DNA from: Myrmaecium sp. VS I D KN 1
Taxonomy: Eukaryota; Ascomycota; Dothideomycetes; Valsariales; Valsariaceae
Assembly (NCBI GenBank): GCA_019775845.1
Contig: JADQAV010000015.1
Location: 682,001 to 746,000 of the forward strand
DNA: 64,000 nucleotides
Direction of reading: 5' to 3'
Positions 47,201 to 58,138 of this stretch are shown here, piece by piece. Below the pieces are notes generated by a model that was given only the letters and a program-made list of their open reading frames with translations, made no database searches and had not been told where the DNA came from. The position numbers and the translations under genes are program-made. The number at the start of each line of letters is the position of its first letter. The first letter of the stretch is position 1.

Positions 47201-47208
47201 CGTACTAG
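41226..47208 (+). CDS. stt4: Phosphatidylinositol 4-kinase STT4 (type III alpha)
   Basis: Exons 41226..41233 (8 nt), 41298..41463, 41527..45969, 46024..47208 give 1933 residues, near yeast Stt4 (1900). It makes PI4P at the plasma membrane, feeding actin, cell-wall and lipid-transfer pathways. The long N-terminal part is helical solenoid. The PI4K lipid-kinase unique/PIK region precedes the catalytic domain: KAPYMATFRIRKQ, DDCRQDVLALQMIAAFRGIF, YRVTATAPGCGVIDVLPNSI, catalytic loop FKDRHNGNIMIDDAG, activation segment HIDFGFCFDIAPGG, and the C-terminal EKTDREAADFMRELVKKSY. The 8-nt first coding exon (ATGAGAGC) was chosen because it is in phase with an open exon that leads to the expected MLSELEIILALCEAAPLIQ; another start further upstream is possible. 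Confidence 0.95.
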
Positions 47209-47672
47209 GTGCTGTCTGGCATGGTAGGCGCTTGGTGAGGGTCAGGTCGAAGGTAATACCTTACTGTATCCATGCCTCTGTACTCCCCAATCTCCCATAT
47301 CGTAGTTGTAGCAGGTCAGTTAGATCCCATTGTCCGTATCAAAAATTGGATACTTTATGTAGCATTTCCACATCTTTATTCTTTATTCATCGCCCGATTG
47401 ATGTGGCGCGCTGTCGACGGGATCTAGCGGCCTCGGCCTTGCCGGCTGGAGACCCTGGACGACGACGAATCCCTGACCCACTTCTCGCACCACCTCGGCA
47501 GAGGATGACGCTTCTCCCCTGAAGCTCTCTCCTGCGGACGCGACCGCGCAGTGCCGCGGTCTCTTTGCTGTCAGAAGTGGTGTATATACTACCGCTACAC
47601 GGCGGTCATTGCTTTGTTGACGCGAGCCGCTGTTGATGTGTTAGCTCTTCCTCGTTCTTCGCATTTGCAGCC
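47209..47672. other. Intergenic region STT4 / P4H-like gene
   Basis: 464 bp in tandem orientation; no gene seen. The last 30 bp before the ATG are pyrimidine-rich. Confidence 0.5.
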
Positions 47673-48646
47673 ATGAGTCTAAAGCTCTCCTCTCTTTTCC
47701 AGTACGTCCTCCTCGGTATCGTCTCGTACGTCCTGGTTGGAGCGCCTCTGCTACGCTCGTTGTTCGGTGATCCGACCCCGTCGGAGGAGGCGGACTATGT
47801 CTCGCCGGAGAAGATCGAGTCCCTCGTCATTCCTGATCCGGATCTGGAATGTCCGGAGTATGGATACAGCATCCGCATCTTCTCCCGCGATCCGTTGGTC
47901 ATTTACATCCCGAATTTCTTGAGCGCCGAAGAAGCTGAACATGTGGTCGAGATCAGGTTAGTGCACTCATATGATTTCGTTTCTTCTCGCCTCTCCAAAT
48001 TGATGTGTCTTGTTTCTTCTTTCGCGCATCCTTTCTCATCCCGCGTCCTAGCACCCCTCTCTTCGCTCCCTCCACGGTCTGGACAGGCGAGACCGAACGA
48101 CTCGATCCTTCCGTCAGACTCTCTGAGAAGGCACCGCTCGACCGCTCCGATCTGACCGTCCAATGCATTGAAGAGCGTGCGCGCCTCTTTCAAGGCTGGC
48201 GTCCGGATGTATTCATTGAAAAGCTCTGGAGTCAGCGGTACGGCCCCGGCGGTCATTACACGCACCACTACGACTGGGGCGCGGCCTCTAGGCGCAGCGG
48301 ACGAGTAAGTTCATTCATGGTGTATCTTGAGGCGAACTGCACCGGGGGCGGAACCAACTTCCCTCGTCTTCCGCCTCCGAAAGATAGGAGTTGGTGTGAG
48401 TTCATCGAGTGTGATGATGGTCAGGGGGAGGGAGAGGTGCTGGAGGGGACGACTTTCAAGCCGATCAAGGGAAATGCGGTCTACTGGGAGAACTTCCGCG
48501 AGGATGGAACTGGGTATGAGGAGAGCTGGCACGCGGGGTTGCCTGTCAAGACCGGGATGAAGATCGGATTGAACATCTGGAGTTGGTATCAAAAAGGATA
48601 CGATCCGCATGCGAAAAAGGAGAAGCCTGATGCTGAACGCACGTAG
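47673..48646 (+). CDS. Prolyl 4-hydroxylase-like 2-oxoglutarate/Fe(II) dioxygenase
   Basis: Exons 47673..47956 and 48052..48646 give 292 residues. A single N-terminal hydrophobic segment (FQYVLLGIVSYVLVGAPLL) suggests a type II ER-membrane or lumenal enzyme. The P4H fold is seen from FSRDPLVIYIPNFLSAEEAE onward. The iron ligands are the HxD in GGHYTHHYDWG and the distal His of EESWHAGLPV; the 2OG-binding basic residue is the Lys of KTGMKIGLNIWSW. Between them lies the jelly-roll segment SSFMVYLEANCTGGGTNFP. Prolyl hydroxylases of this group modify proline in secretory or cytosolic proteins; fungal members' targets are largely unknown. The donor GTTAGT is slightly unusual. Confidence 0.92.
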
Positions 48647-49094
48647 GGGCTCGTCATGTTTCGGCTGTACGGATACGGGACGGGTATATCCGACATCACT
48701 CGGTCAATGTATATACAGAAATCGTTTTTGGAAATTTGAAGGGGGAAAAGCAGAGGGAAATAGAGGTATTTTTTTATGATGTTCTGACAGCCGCTTCTTG
48801 CATTTATGTTGCCGGACTACTATATCAAATGCTCTTGGTGGCACTCCATATGTAGGAGATGATATGGTACTTGATGTCTATCATCAGTGATCGAGCTGTA
48901 TTGTAGCCGATGGATGACCTCATAGTGTGATTGGCCCACGTTTTCCGGTGGATCCAGGAACGAGCCCAGCCCTCCTCCCGACCTCACGTCTTCCCTTCGT
49001 CCTCTCTCTCTCGCCCGCGTACTTAGATTGCTGCTGTTATCATCTCTTTTCGTCTTGCGCAGTGTTTTTACGCATCTAGATCCTGCATTATCTG
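48647..49094. other. Intergenic region P4H-like / FAR-17a-like gene
   Basis: 448 bp; no gene or repeat of note. Ends in a pyrimidine-rich leader (tcctctctctctcgcccg near 48999). Confidence 0.5.
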
Positions 49095-50343
49095 ATGGAC
49101 GCAACGAAGGGTGCTCGCCAGCTGGCCCAGAAGCATCCGCTTCAGCGGTTGCCCTCTCCTTCACGCGGCTTCTCGGCAATGGTCCATGTATGTCCAGCGG
49201 CATCGGCGCTCCCTTTTGATGAAGCCGATGGATAGTATAAATGCATGCCGTTCCAGCCCTCTTGACATTCTCGCTGATTTCAATTGCGATAATAGGTTGC
49301 CGGCCTTGCCAGCTTCGCGTATTCTTATCTATAGTAAGGACTTTCACTAGAGAGGCCCTGCCAGTCATTAGACGCAGAATCACTGACATGTCATCGTCAG
49401 CCTCGCGAACAATCCCAATCCTTTGTAAGTTCTCTCCTGACCCTCTTTGCCATAGTAATCCCATTCTCTTTGTCTCCGAGATATTTCGTGATCTTTCCCG
49501 TTGGCTTTTTCCGGGGCCTTCCATCGAAAGGAAATATTGCCTTCACATGTCCCAGCTTTCCCCTGTACCGAGTTAAATTCATCTACGAAACATATCAGCA
49601 CCCATCTCGTGTCAACTCCGTGCTGACCATCATCAAGAAATGATTCTTACGGCTGGAATTTCCAACTTCTCACAATCCTTGGTAAGCCTGAAAACGCCAC
49701 ACCATGGCGCCATGTCTTACCTTGAGCCCCCAGGATTGACTCTCACTACTTTGACCTTCTCCTTCGGCCTCCTGGCCGATATCACACTTTCTCCGCGTTT
49801 GTTCCTCATCAAAAACGCTCTCTCCGTAACGTCTGCCCCAATGGAGGTTTTGATCAGCATTCTGTACTGGGGCCTCCGTGCTGTATGTGTCCCCCTAGCC
49901 TCTTCTCTCCTGAGCAGTGTGTTTATATCTGCTTCCAGATTGATACCAAGCTCGTCATGCCTGATTGGGCCCCACCACTTGATTTGCGTGCCGATATTTC
50001 ATTCCACGCCGTACCAACCATCGTACTCTTGATTGATCTTCTCTTCTTGAGCCCTCCCTACGCCCTTTCCGTGCTGCCGTCGCTTGGAATAAGCAGCACC
50101 ATTGCGTGTCTGTATTGGTTCTGGGTGGAGCATTGCTATTCGCACAATGGGTTTTACCCTTATCCCATCTTCGATAAAGTAGGATTCAAGGGACGCATCA
50201 TTCTCTTCGGCGTAAGTGCCATGATCATGTCAGCTAGTTACGCATGTTTGAGGTGGGTGTATGGCGCTATCAACGGCATCAGCCCGGAGGAAGCAGTCAT
50301 GGGCGACACGAAAGACAAGAAAGTGCCAGGGGAAGGCTACTAG
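49095..50343 (+). CDS. FAR-17a/AIG1-like integral membrane protein
   Basis: Six exons, 49095..49187, 49296..49333, 49401..49424, 49638..49681, 49734..49882, 49939..50343, give 250 residues. The joined N-terminal half reads SYLYLANNPNPLNDSYGWNF then QLLTILGLTLTTLTFSFGLL, as expected for the family; the second half includes APMEVLISILYWGLRAIDTK, FHAVPTIVLLIDLLFLSPP and YWFWVEHCYSHNGFYPYPIF. About six TM helices. Mammalian AIG1 and ADTRP are threonine hydrolases of fatty-acid esters of hydroxy fatty acids; the Thr in QLLTI and the His in WVEHCYSHNG lie at plausible places for the Thr/His pair, but I cannot align them exactly. Four of six exons are under 95 nt, one only 24 nt, which hides the N-terminus from simple ORF searches. 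Confidence 0.88.
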
Positions 50344-50893
50344 AGGGGTATCCTTGCCTGACCCTGGAGTTCGGAAGCTTGCCGTGACTTTGAATGGGAT
50401 GGGCGCTATACGGAAGGATTATATGGTCGAATTATTTCACACGTAAGTCGGGCTTTAAGATGCTTGGAGATTCAGTAGACTCATTCAATTTAGCAGCGAT
50501 ACAAAGTAGCAGGACCTGCAGTGGTCTGTATATAGACGATGTATTCTTCCCCTCCCTCCAGGTTCCCATAGATTGCCCCTATATCCGTAATAGATTACCT
50601 GATAGACCCAAGACTACACGCAAACCCATCGTTCTCTTACTACCCTACAGCTCAATCCCATATTTACAAGCACGGTACTCGGTAGGATGGGATCTCTCAA
50701 ACCATACCAACTACTTCTGACGATTCCTTCTAGCTGCTGCTGCTTTTGAGAGTCGCAGATAGGGAGGCTGAGCACGAGCTCATGACTTCCCGATGAGGCA
50801 GTTGCACCTTAGGCGTACACTACTGCCACCCTCAGTTCCTCCACTTCTCTCTATCATCATCCGCCGAATCTCCACTAAAATTCCCTCTTTGCT
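50344..50893. other. Intergenic region
   Basis: 550 bp in tandem orientation between the FAR-17a-like gene and the Red1/SYCP2-like candidate. No gene seen. Confidence 0.5.
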
Positions 50894-53800
50894 ATGCGGG
50901 ACAGCTTCATGTCGACTGGCTCAGTTCAACATGCTGCGGGCTTGCTGCGCGAAATCGAGGACGCCCTCAGCAAGCCCGCTGATATTGCCGCATGCCGTCG
51001 GCTGTGCTTGCTCAGAGTAATGCGGAATCGTCACTGCTCCCTGTACATACAGATTCTGACAATAACAGGACAAGATCGGCACTTTCAGCCACGACTGCGC
51101 ACCTTTGAACTCTGTTGGACGGCAAGCGACGCCGCGGTTGTTGCGCGCTTTTATCGACGAATCCGTCCCTTCCATGGCACGGAGATGGGTACGCATGATC
51201 GAGCCTCGAGCCTAACTATTCCCCTGACGGAGTTCGCAATATAGATTGGGCTTGTGCTTCACAGACTTCTAGAGAAAACCTCTTCTACCGCCAAACTGCT
51301 TTCCGAAGCGACGGATGGCCATACGAACTTAGGCTCTGTAATATCGCATGCCAACGAGGATCTGAAGCTGATTGCTGGGTTGCTCATTCGAACCGCAATC
51401 CGAAGCGGTGCGCCAATTGAGCGCATATGGCCTCGGAATGTGCATGATATCCAGCCGTTGCCACCTTTTCCAGAGAGCGAAAGCCAAGTATGGGTGCAAG
51501 AATTCCAGAGTTTTGTTGACGGCCTAAACGACGCACACCTCGTCAGCGACACGTATGTCTTGAACTCTCGCTTGTACAGGGCTCCCGCTTATGCTTCTTA
51601 GAGACTCCGGAATATTCTACGCACTAGAAGTTATCAGTGCGGATGGTATGAGAGTCACGAATCAAACAGAGTCGTCGCAGGGCACCGCTTCCCTGATCGT
51701 CATCATTGAGGGCGGCAACCTTGTAGTTGCAAGTCCACCCACTTCCGCCAACGAAGCCACTTACTTGGATGTGCCCTTGAAGAATATCCGGCAAAGCGGT
51801 GTCAGCCGGTTAGCTGTGAGAGACAGTCAAGGCGGAGACACTACGCTTGCCTGCGGCGAAGTAGTACTAAACTTGTCCCCAAAAAAGGGGGCGTACCTCA
51901 TCAATGCCAAAGAAACCAAATGTGATCAGTTAAGGTTACTTCTCCCCTCTTTAGACGATGCAAAACAGGTGGTGGCAACGATCGATGAACACTCTGGCAG
52001 TCGATATGCCGGAAAACCAAATAAGGAAAGACGCAAAGTTTCCCAGAGCTCTGTATTGGATGTAAGTATGCGGGACAGGTCTGAGACTGGAGTGAGCCAT
52101 GGAGACCGATCTGTTACTGCTGCCGAACAAGCCCAGCCCGCTCAGAACAGCGAGGAGTTGATACTGCCGCCTCCATCTCATCTCTTGCCATCTCACGCCA
52201 GACTGGATAGCTCTACGCCTACTCAACAGCATGGATGCGCAACCCAGGAGCTGCCTCCACGACCCGATAATGCCAATGCATCAGAGCAATCGCGGCATAA
52301 CCCACATGACAGCAAAAACTCAACCTCATCCGCTACAGGCTCTGGAGCGACACGGCGGCCACAAGAAGCCGGAACGGAACAGCATGATGTCTTCACGTTA
52401 GAATCAGGACAGCAAGATACGCTGAGGGAGAACAGTTTACTCGATCTCGACAGTGACAGTGATATTCATCCAATTGCACAACCTGCCAAGGAGAGTGCAT
52501 CCAGAGCTATCGAACGTGAACTGCCTAAGCAAAAGAGCAGATTGCGGTCAACGAAAGTGAAAGGTCGGCTTCTGCAATACGACGGTAAGCCAGCCTTACC
52601 AGATGTCCCGCCAACCTCTCTGCCACCCAGGAAAAGGAAGAATGCAGAAGTACGAGACCCGCAAACCCTCAAAAGGTCGAAGAATTCGAGAGCCAGCGAG
52701 CAAAATAAAACCCACGAATCTCGAAAAGAAGACGATTCAGTCTTTGACGTTCCTTCGAGTCCTGGGGATAAGTGTGGAGGACAACAGCATCAACGTAAGA
52801 AAAAAAGCATCGAAAAATCGAAATCGAAAACCAGAATGACAAAACCCAAACGCCCTCAAAATGATCCTTCTCTCCTTGCCAAAAAAGGCAGGCCACCTCC
52901 TGCAGCGGCTCCGTCAAGTCCATCTCATACCGTAGCAACCCAACGTATAAGAAGAAAAGCTGGGATGATAGCAAAGAAACGTATGTCCCAGATTATACGT
53001 TCTGAGGGCGCAGGAGAAGAAAGCTTCGAGGAATTCGAGCAAGCAGTCATGTCATATCCAGAGGACACGCGTAGACCAAGGCCTGGTACACCGGACGGTC
53101 CGGAAAAGAAGTCGGAACAAGCTGAACACAACACAGTAGTTGTGTCGTCAGGCAATGGCAGCCTTTCTTCGGATCAGGTCGAAAATATCGAAGTCCCTGG
53201 TTTATATGAAGAGACACAGATTATGGGCAGTTCGGCCAAGGCGGCGGCACCCTCAAGCCTACGGCTGTCGGTCGTGAATGGAAGACGTTCCTGTGAAACC
53301 AGCAATGTTGAATTGAGTCAAGGAGACTTTTCCAATCAAGAAATGGGCTCATTAAGACTTGCGTCTCCGCCAGTGCCTCAGCCTCCATTTCAGTCGATGG
53401 CCGTGCAAGGTCTCAACTTGCGAACAGGGGGAGAGCATGAAGATAACCCCGAGACAAGTAAGTCGGTATCATCCCTTATTCGAGATTTCACCGTCACGGA
53501 CGATCTTGCAGTAGCCCCAGAACTTGGACGACGTCTATCAGTGCCTACGAGCAGTGATGAACCATCACGTATGCAACTAAACGCAAGCGTTCGATCTTCA
53601 CTGCCAAAGTATACCGGTGATATGAACCGGTCAGGAACCTCGCTCCCAAAGAGAAGCCAGAATCTGCTGGATTGTCTTACGGATCACCTATCAGCCATTC
53701 CAGAGACGAGCCCTCGGTCGAACCGACAGCTATACGATAAGACAGGGCCAGCACCCAATTTGACCTCGAAGGCGGAACAGACTATTACACAAAAAACTGG

Positions 53801-55129
53801 CCACCGAGACCTTGATTCCAGCAGTGCCACAGTTGGGCTAGGAAAAGGGCCGTCAATCAGCCTTTTGCGCAGCGCTGGGAATGGGTCGAACGACTACGAC
53901 ATGAAGACTCCCATATCCAAGATACAAGATGCGATCGCTTCATCGACCGAACCACCAGAACCACCCATGGCGTCAAGTCCTCCAGGATCCATCGTTAAAG
54001 ACGCTCCATTATGTGATCAGATCTTCGGAAGCCATATCCGTGGTCCGATAAATCATGAGGAACCGAGAACTCCTGTTGACCAATGCGCAAAGCGACAACC
54101 AGATGGAATCTCTGTTGAGGATGGCCATGACGCAACCAACAACGTCTGCACTATCATGCGAGACAGCTTGACTAGCATGGCTGAAATGGACACAGAACCT
54201 CACAAGGAGGGGCCCATCTTCGCCGCTCGCGAGCCATCCGCGGAGAATAGCAAGATCAGACCAGCGCCTCCAGGAATCCAGCCAAAGGTATTATCCCGTA
54301 CAGCAGCAGGACGTGATATGGCCAGTATTCGTGGGTATGGGATCAGTGCTGTTCAGAACCAGTTCAGAGCAAGAAACGATCAAGAGCACGCAGATACAGC
54401 ATTCGCAAAGTATCTTCAGGCGCGCTCATCGAGAAAACTGAGGAGCTCCCCGTCTTCCCCTTGTCCTATAATTCCCCGGCCTCATGAAAGTCCTTCCCAG
54501 ATACAAGCCACAGAAAGGACGGATGAGCTGGTGGAAGAATACAGAGCCGAAGTAGGACTTGAACCTGTGTTCGATGCAGAAAGATCCAGCTCGGAGAGCA
54601 CGTCATCCGACGAAGTGGAGGAAGATGCGCTTGCGACTGAAGGGTGCACGGATGACTGGCTTGCGCAGCTGCAACCGCACCAATTGGGCTTGTACGAGAC
54701 GATAACCGGGGTTTCGAAGGTGTGTGATGAAATAGCAAGCTTGCCTATGAAAAGTCTCACTAATCATCTGAACAGGGTCTTATCAGCCATTTAGCGAGCA
54801 GCGAGCCTTCCGTTCACGAACTTGGCCAGCGTTATGATAAAGCAATGGTTTCTCTTGTCAGACAGTTCGAAGGTACTCGTGCAGAACAGTACGCTCAAGC
54901 AATGGATAGTGTACGGAAGAGGAGGAAATGGAAAGTGGAGTTGATCGAAGACGGCCTATCGCGGATGTTAATACTACAGAAGGATACGAGAACGGCACTG
55001 ACACAGGCGAGATTGGAGAAAGAAGGCGAAGCATCGGCCGGTCTCGCTGCGAGGGTGAGTGGCTTGTTCAAGAGCTATACTGGTCAAGAGGAAGGGATGA
55101 AAGGCGGATCGTCCGGTTACAGTCCCTGA
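50894..55129 (+). CDS. Large unrecognised protein with structured N-terminus, disordered middle and C-terminal coiled coil (Red1/SYCP2-like layout)
   Basis: Exons 50894..51016, 51069..51188, 51245..51552, 51602..54719, 54776..55129 give 1340 residues. Residues 1-~180 look helical (AAGLLREIEDALSKPADIAA, LLRAFIDESVPSMARRWIGL, LKLIAGLLIRTAIRSG). Residues ~185-290 look like a beta-rich, PH-like module (ASLIVIIEGGNLVVASPP, YLDVPLKNIRQSGVSRLAV, LNLSPKKGAYLINAK). Then come ~900 disordered residues rich in Ser/Pro/Lys with several basic patches (KRSKNSRA, KSIEKSKSKTRMTKPKRPQ), and a final ~115-residue helical/coiled-coil tail (YDKAMVSLVRQFEGTRAEQY, ILQKDTRTALTQARLEKEGE). This is the layout of meiotic axis cores Red1 and SYCP2; no diagnostic motif proves it. 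The final intron (54720-54775) is needed to reach the tail. A nuclear chromosome-associated role is inferred. Confidence 0.8.
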
Positions 55130-55918
55130 GATGAGAAGGGGAGCCGACTAAAGTGGGAAGATGACGAGGAGTGTTCACTGGTTCTGCAAGATCCCAAAAC
55201 TCACTCGGTCTCTTGCTGTATCAGTGCAGTATCGCTTGCTTGCGGTCGTAATGGCTGACCTTTGATTTATTCACATACCTATGGAATGTTTCATCGCGAG
55301 GTTGCGGCAGTGATACGTTAGTCAAGCGTACAGGGAGCCAAAGCGGCACCTTGACAGACGTGAATACACTACTTAAGTTAAGTACACCAGCCTATGAGCG
55401 GAAGCAGGCCTGTGCAAGGCTAGGTCACGTGCATGAGATCTGAAGATCTGATGGGCGAGGTTGGATACGTACGATATCCATTGCCATCAGCAGCTAGTGA
55501 ATTACTCAGAGGGGTAAAATCGGTACGGCAAGTTGATCTGGCTGTGTCTGTGTCTGGCCCAGCGATCGCAACCCCACGTCATTCCTGGAGATGGAGATCA
55601 GCCGGGTGGGACTGACCCTCCCTGCCCTCCCACCTCCACCAGCCCTCCCACCTCCACCAGCCCGCCAGCCCGCCAGCCCACCAAAAGCTACCAATTCACC
55701 CAAAAACCCCCTCATTCAACCCGTCTGCGTGCTCCTGCCTGCATCCTTGGTAACTAGTACTCGCCGGTCAATTGCCTGCCTTCCACCTCGACGACGAACG
55801 CATTGCTCTTTCCACCGAAACCCGCGAAACCCGCGAAAGCCGCCGCGATCCAGTCCTCTCGTCCCCCGCAACGCTCTCAGTCACTCTTGCCGTCCCTTTC
55901 GAGGACATTGGCGGGAAG
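55130..55918. other. Intergenic region / leader of the DEN1-like gene
   Basis: 0.8 kb. Contains the C-rich tandem repeat described separately, and a run of gaaacccgc-like units near 55818. A proline-rich frame running through here from 55591 is a product of these repeats, not a convincing protein. Confidence 0.5.
55625..55676. repeat. C-rich minisatellite-like repeat
   Basis: Two perfect copies of the 18-nt unit ccctcccacctccaccag (55625-55642, 55643-55660), followed by two copies of cccgccag (55661-55676). Lies 240-300 bp upstream of the DEN1-like ATG. Confidence 0.9.
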
Positions 55919-57066
55919 ATGTCCAGCAGATTCCACCCTTTTGGTGGACGGGTCAGCAACCACTTGAGCAACCGAGTATGTTGACTTTCTGCCGCCGTTC
56001 CTTTGTGATTTCTTCATATATCCCTCCTTTTTCAGGTCCCTGCCCGCATGCCGGCCCAAGTTGGCGAGACCTCCGCCGCGCCGTGCGGAACGCACTGGAA
56101 GACATTGCATTCACTCGGAGGAGATGGAGGCTGATGAGAGTCCTGCAGCAACTGTCGCCAGACGATCCTGTCCTGAGCTGTGAGTGCTGCTCAGCGTCTA
56201 CCGGTATACGGCTCGTGACTGTGACTAACGGCGCGCAGACTATGATGTCCGATGTATGCACATACCGATATCCGGCGAACCGGTGAACGCTTGCTGATGG
56301 GCGAGGCTAGTATTCCGAGAAGACGTGGACAGCATCAAAGACAAGGAATGGCTGACGGACTCGGTTCGTGCTCAATGCGCCTGGGGGGGGGAGGTCTGTC
56401 TCGGTGCCTCAAGCTAATGGTTCGACGTTAGGTGATATGCTTCTGGGAAGAGTACGGCTCTCGGACCTCCCGGCCGCTGTTGTCCATACTAATCCCCGGC
56501 TTTTCAGATATCTGGAGCGCGAGAAACTCATCGATTATCCCAAAGCCCGCATCAACCTTCTCCGCCCCTCCATGTCAGAACTCCTGCGCCAGACGCCAGA
56601 CCCGCGAACACTCCGAACCGCCCTCCCTGACTTCACGAAAACAACGCACGTATTCATACCCGTCAACGATAACCACGATGTCACGAGGCCGGAAGGCGGG
56701 TCCCACTGGAGTCTCCTGCTAGTTTCCATCGTCGATGGCGTAGCCTTCCACTACGATTCGCTATGCCAGACCGGCGGTAATGTACAAGAGGCGCACCAGC
56801 TGACCTCCAAACTCGCACTGCTCCTCGGAAAACAGCTGCGCTTCGTGAACATGCTGGACGCCCCTCAGCAGGACAATGGTAGCGACTGTGGCGTTTTCGT
56901 GTGTTTGGAGATGCAACACCTTTTATTGACCAGACTGCTCCGCGTGGATAGCCGAGCGAAAGTGAATATGAGCTTGGCAGACAAGGAGATAGACTGCGCC
57001 AAGGGAAGGAGAGAGATGCTCAAGATCATAGAGGGGTTCCGTAAGGAAGGCGTTCGGCGGTCGTAA
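55919..57066 (+). CDS. den1: NEDD8-specific cysteine protease, DEN1/SENP8 (C48) family
   Basis: Secure exons: 56036..56179, 56239..56253 (15 nt), 56311..56363, 56432..56451 (20 nt), 56508..57066. They join to WRDLRRAVRNALEDIAFTRR ... DDPVLSYYDVRLFREDVDSI ... KDKEWLTDSVICFWEEYLER ... INLLRPSMSELL. Catalytic residues of the Ulp/SENP fold are present: His in GGSHWSLLLV, Asp in FHYDSL, and Cys in DNGSDCGVFVC. DEN1/DenA removes NEDD8 from cullins and other proteins; in Aspergillus nidulans it affects development. The first exon is uncertain. An ATG at 55919 starts a plausible MSSRFHPFGGRVSNHLSNR with a GTATGT donor at 55976, but that junction is out of phase with 56036 by one base; a weaker donor at 55938 would be in phase. 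Confidence 0.88.
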
Positions 57067-58138
57067 GTCTCCACGTTCTGGGCTTAATCGCGTTGCTACC
57101 CCATCCTGTTGCCCTCCTTCTGTCGTTTGCTTTGGAGAATGTATACTCGACTATCCATGCTTATCTCTTACCCGCTTCCACGTATGCTGACTTGTCAACG
57201 AGCAACAGCAGCGAACTAAGTCGCCATAGTCCGTTCAGCAGTACCAAGGACCGCTCGAGATCACCACCCAGAATCGGCGAGGAGCAGGACGGCCATGACG
57301 CACACCGTCATAGTCACTGAGTTGATCAGTAACCCCTCAGACAGATCCTCTCTTACCAGGATAGTTGGGCTGATGACTGCGCATGAGAAGACGCAAAGCA
57401 GCTAATTGATCCTTTTTATTAGTAAGCTATTTTTTCAATATTCTTGTGGTCTCCAATCTCTCAACGTATGTAGGCTTTACGGGGTTAGGTGTTGTATAGA
57501 TGCAGGCCGGGGGAAATCACGAGCAAGCGAGTGTGGCTCATCCTATTTATTGCAGGAGTTTTGCCCTGGGTTTGGCCTTGTGCCGGGCGGCTGGGGACGC
57601 ATATACGGGCGGTACACATTTCCTGTTTCATGAAGCGTGCGGAGTTCGTTTTTTCACGAAGCAATGCCACCATGTCCATCTTTCACTCGTTGACAGCCCT
57701 TCCAGCCGTCAGAGATGACGGTACGTTGACGGTAGAACCGGGGTATCAGATTGATATGATAAATGATGCGATACAAGGGTGGGAGAAAGATCATTTGCCT
57801 TGCTTTTTCGTAACGCCCGTTGATCCCTTTCCGACAACACCCAGAACTCCTTTGGAACTTTTTTGTACCCAGTACGCCGGAAGAACCACCATCGAAGCTG
57901 ATGGCGACGATGTCCAGCTCACCTCCGACCGATTGTAGACGCAAAGCACGGCCGGACGTGATCCGCAGTAAGCGAATGAGGCTTCCCTGCCACCCGACGC
58001 CCCGAGGCATCCCACGTCCCCGCCGCCCCTGCCCCCCGTCTTTGCGACTCGTAGGATGCGTGACGAGATCTCGTCCCGCAATTGAAAAGGCCAATGATAA
58101 CAACCTGCTGAGAGACTTCAAGCGCACCGTAAAACTGC
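57067..58138. other. Convergent intergenic region, 1.1 kb
   Basis: Between the 3' ends of the DEN1-like gene and RRS1. A plus-strand frame at 57489-57938 and minus-strand frames at 57654-58081 overlap each other and carry no recognisable motif; I do not call them genes. Confidence 0.5.

Noticed and set aside
55591-56286. Long proline-rich plus-strand frame
   Set aside because: Its proline runs come from the C-rich repeats; it crosses clear introns of the DEN1-like gene and its only family-like part (WRDLRRAVRN) is exon 2 of that gene.
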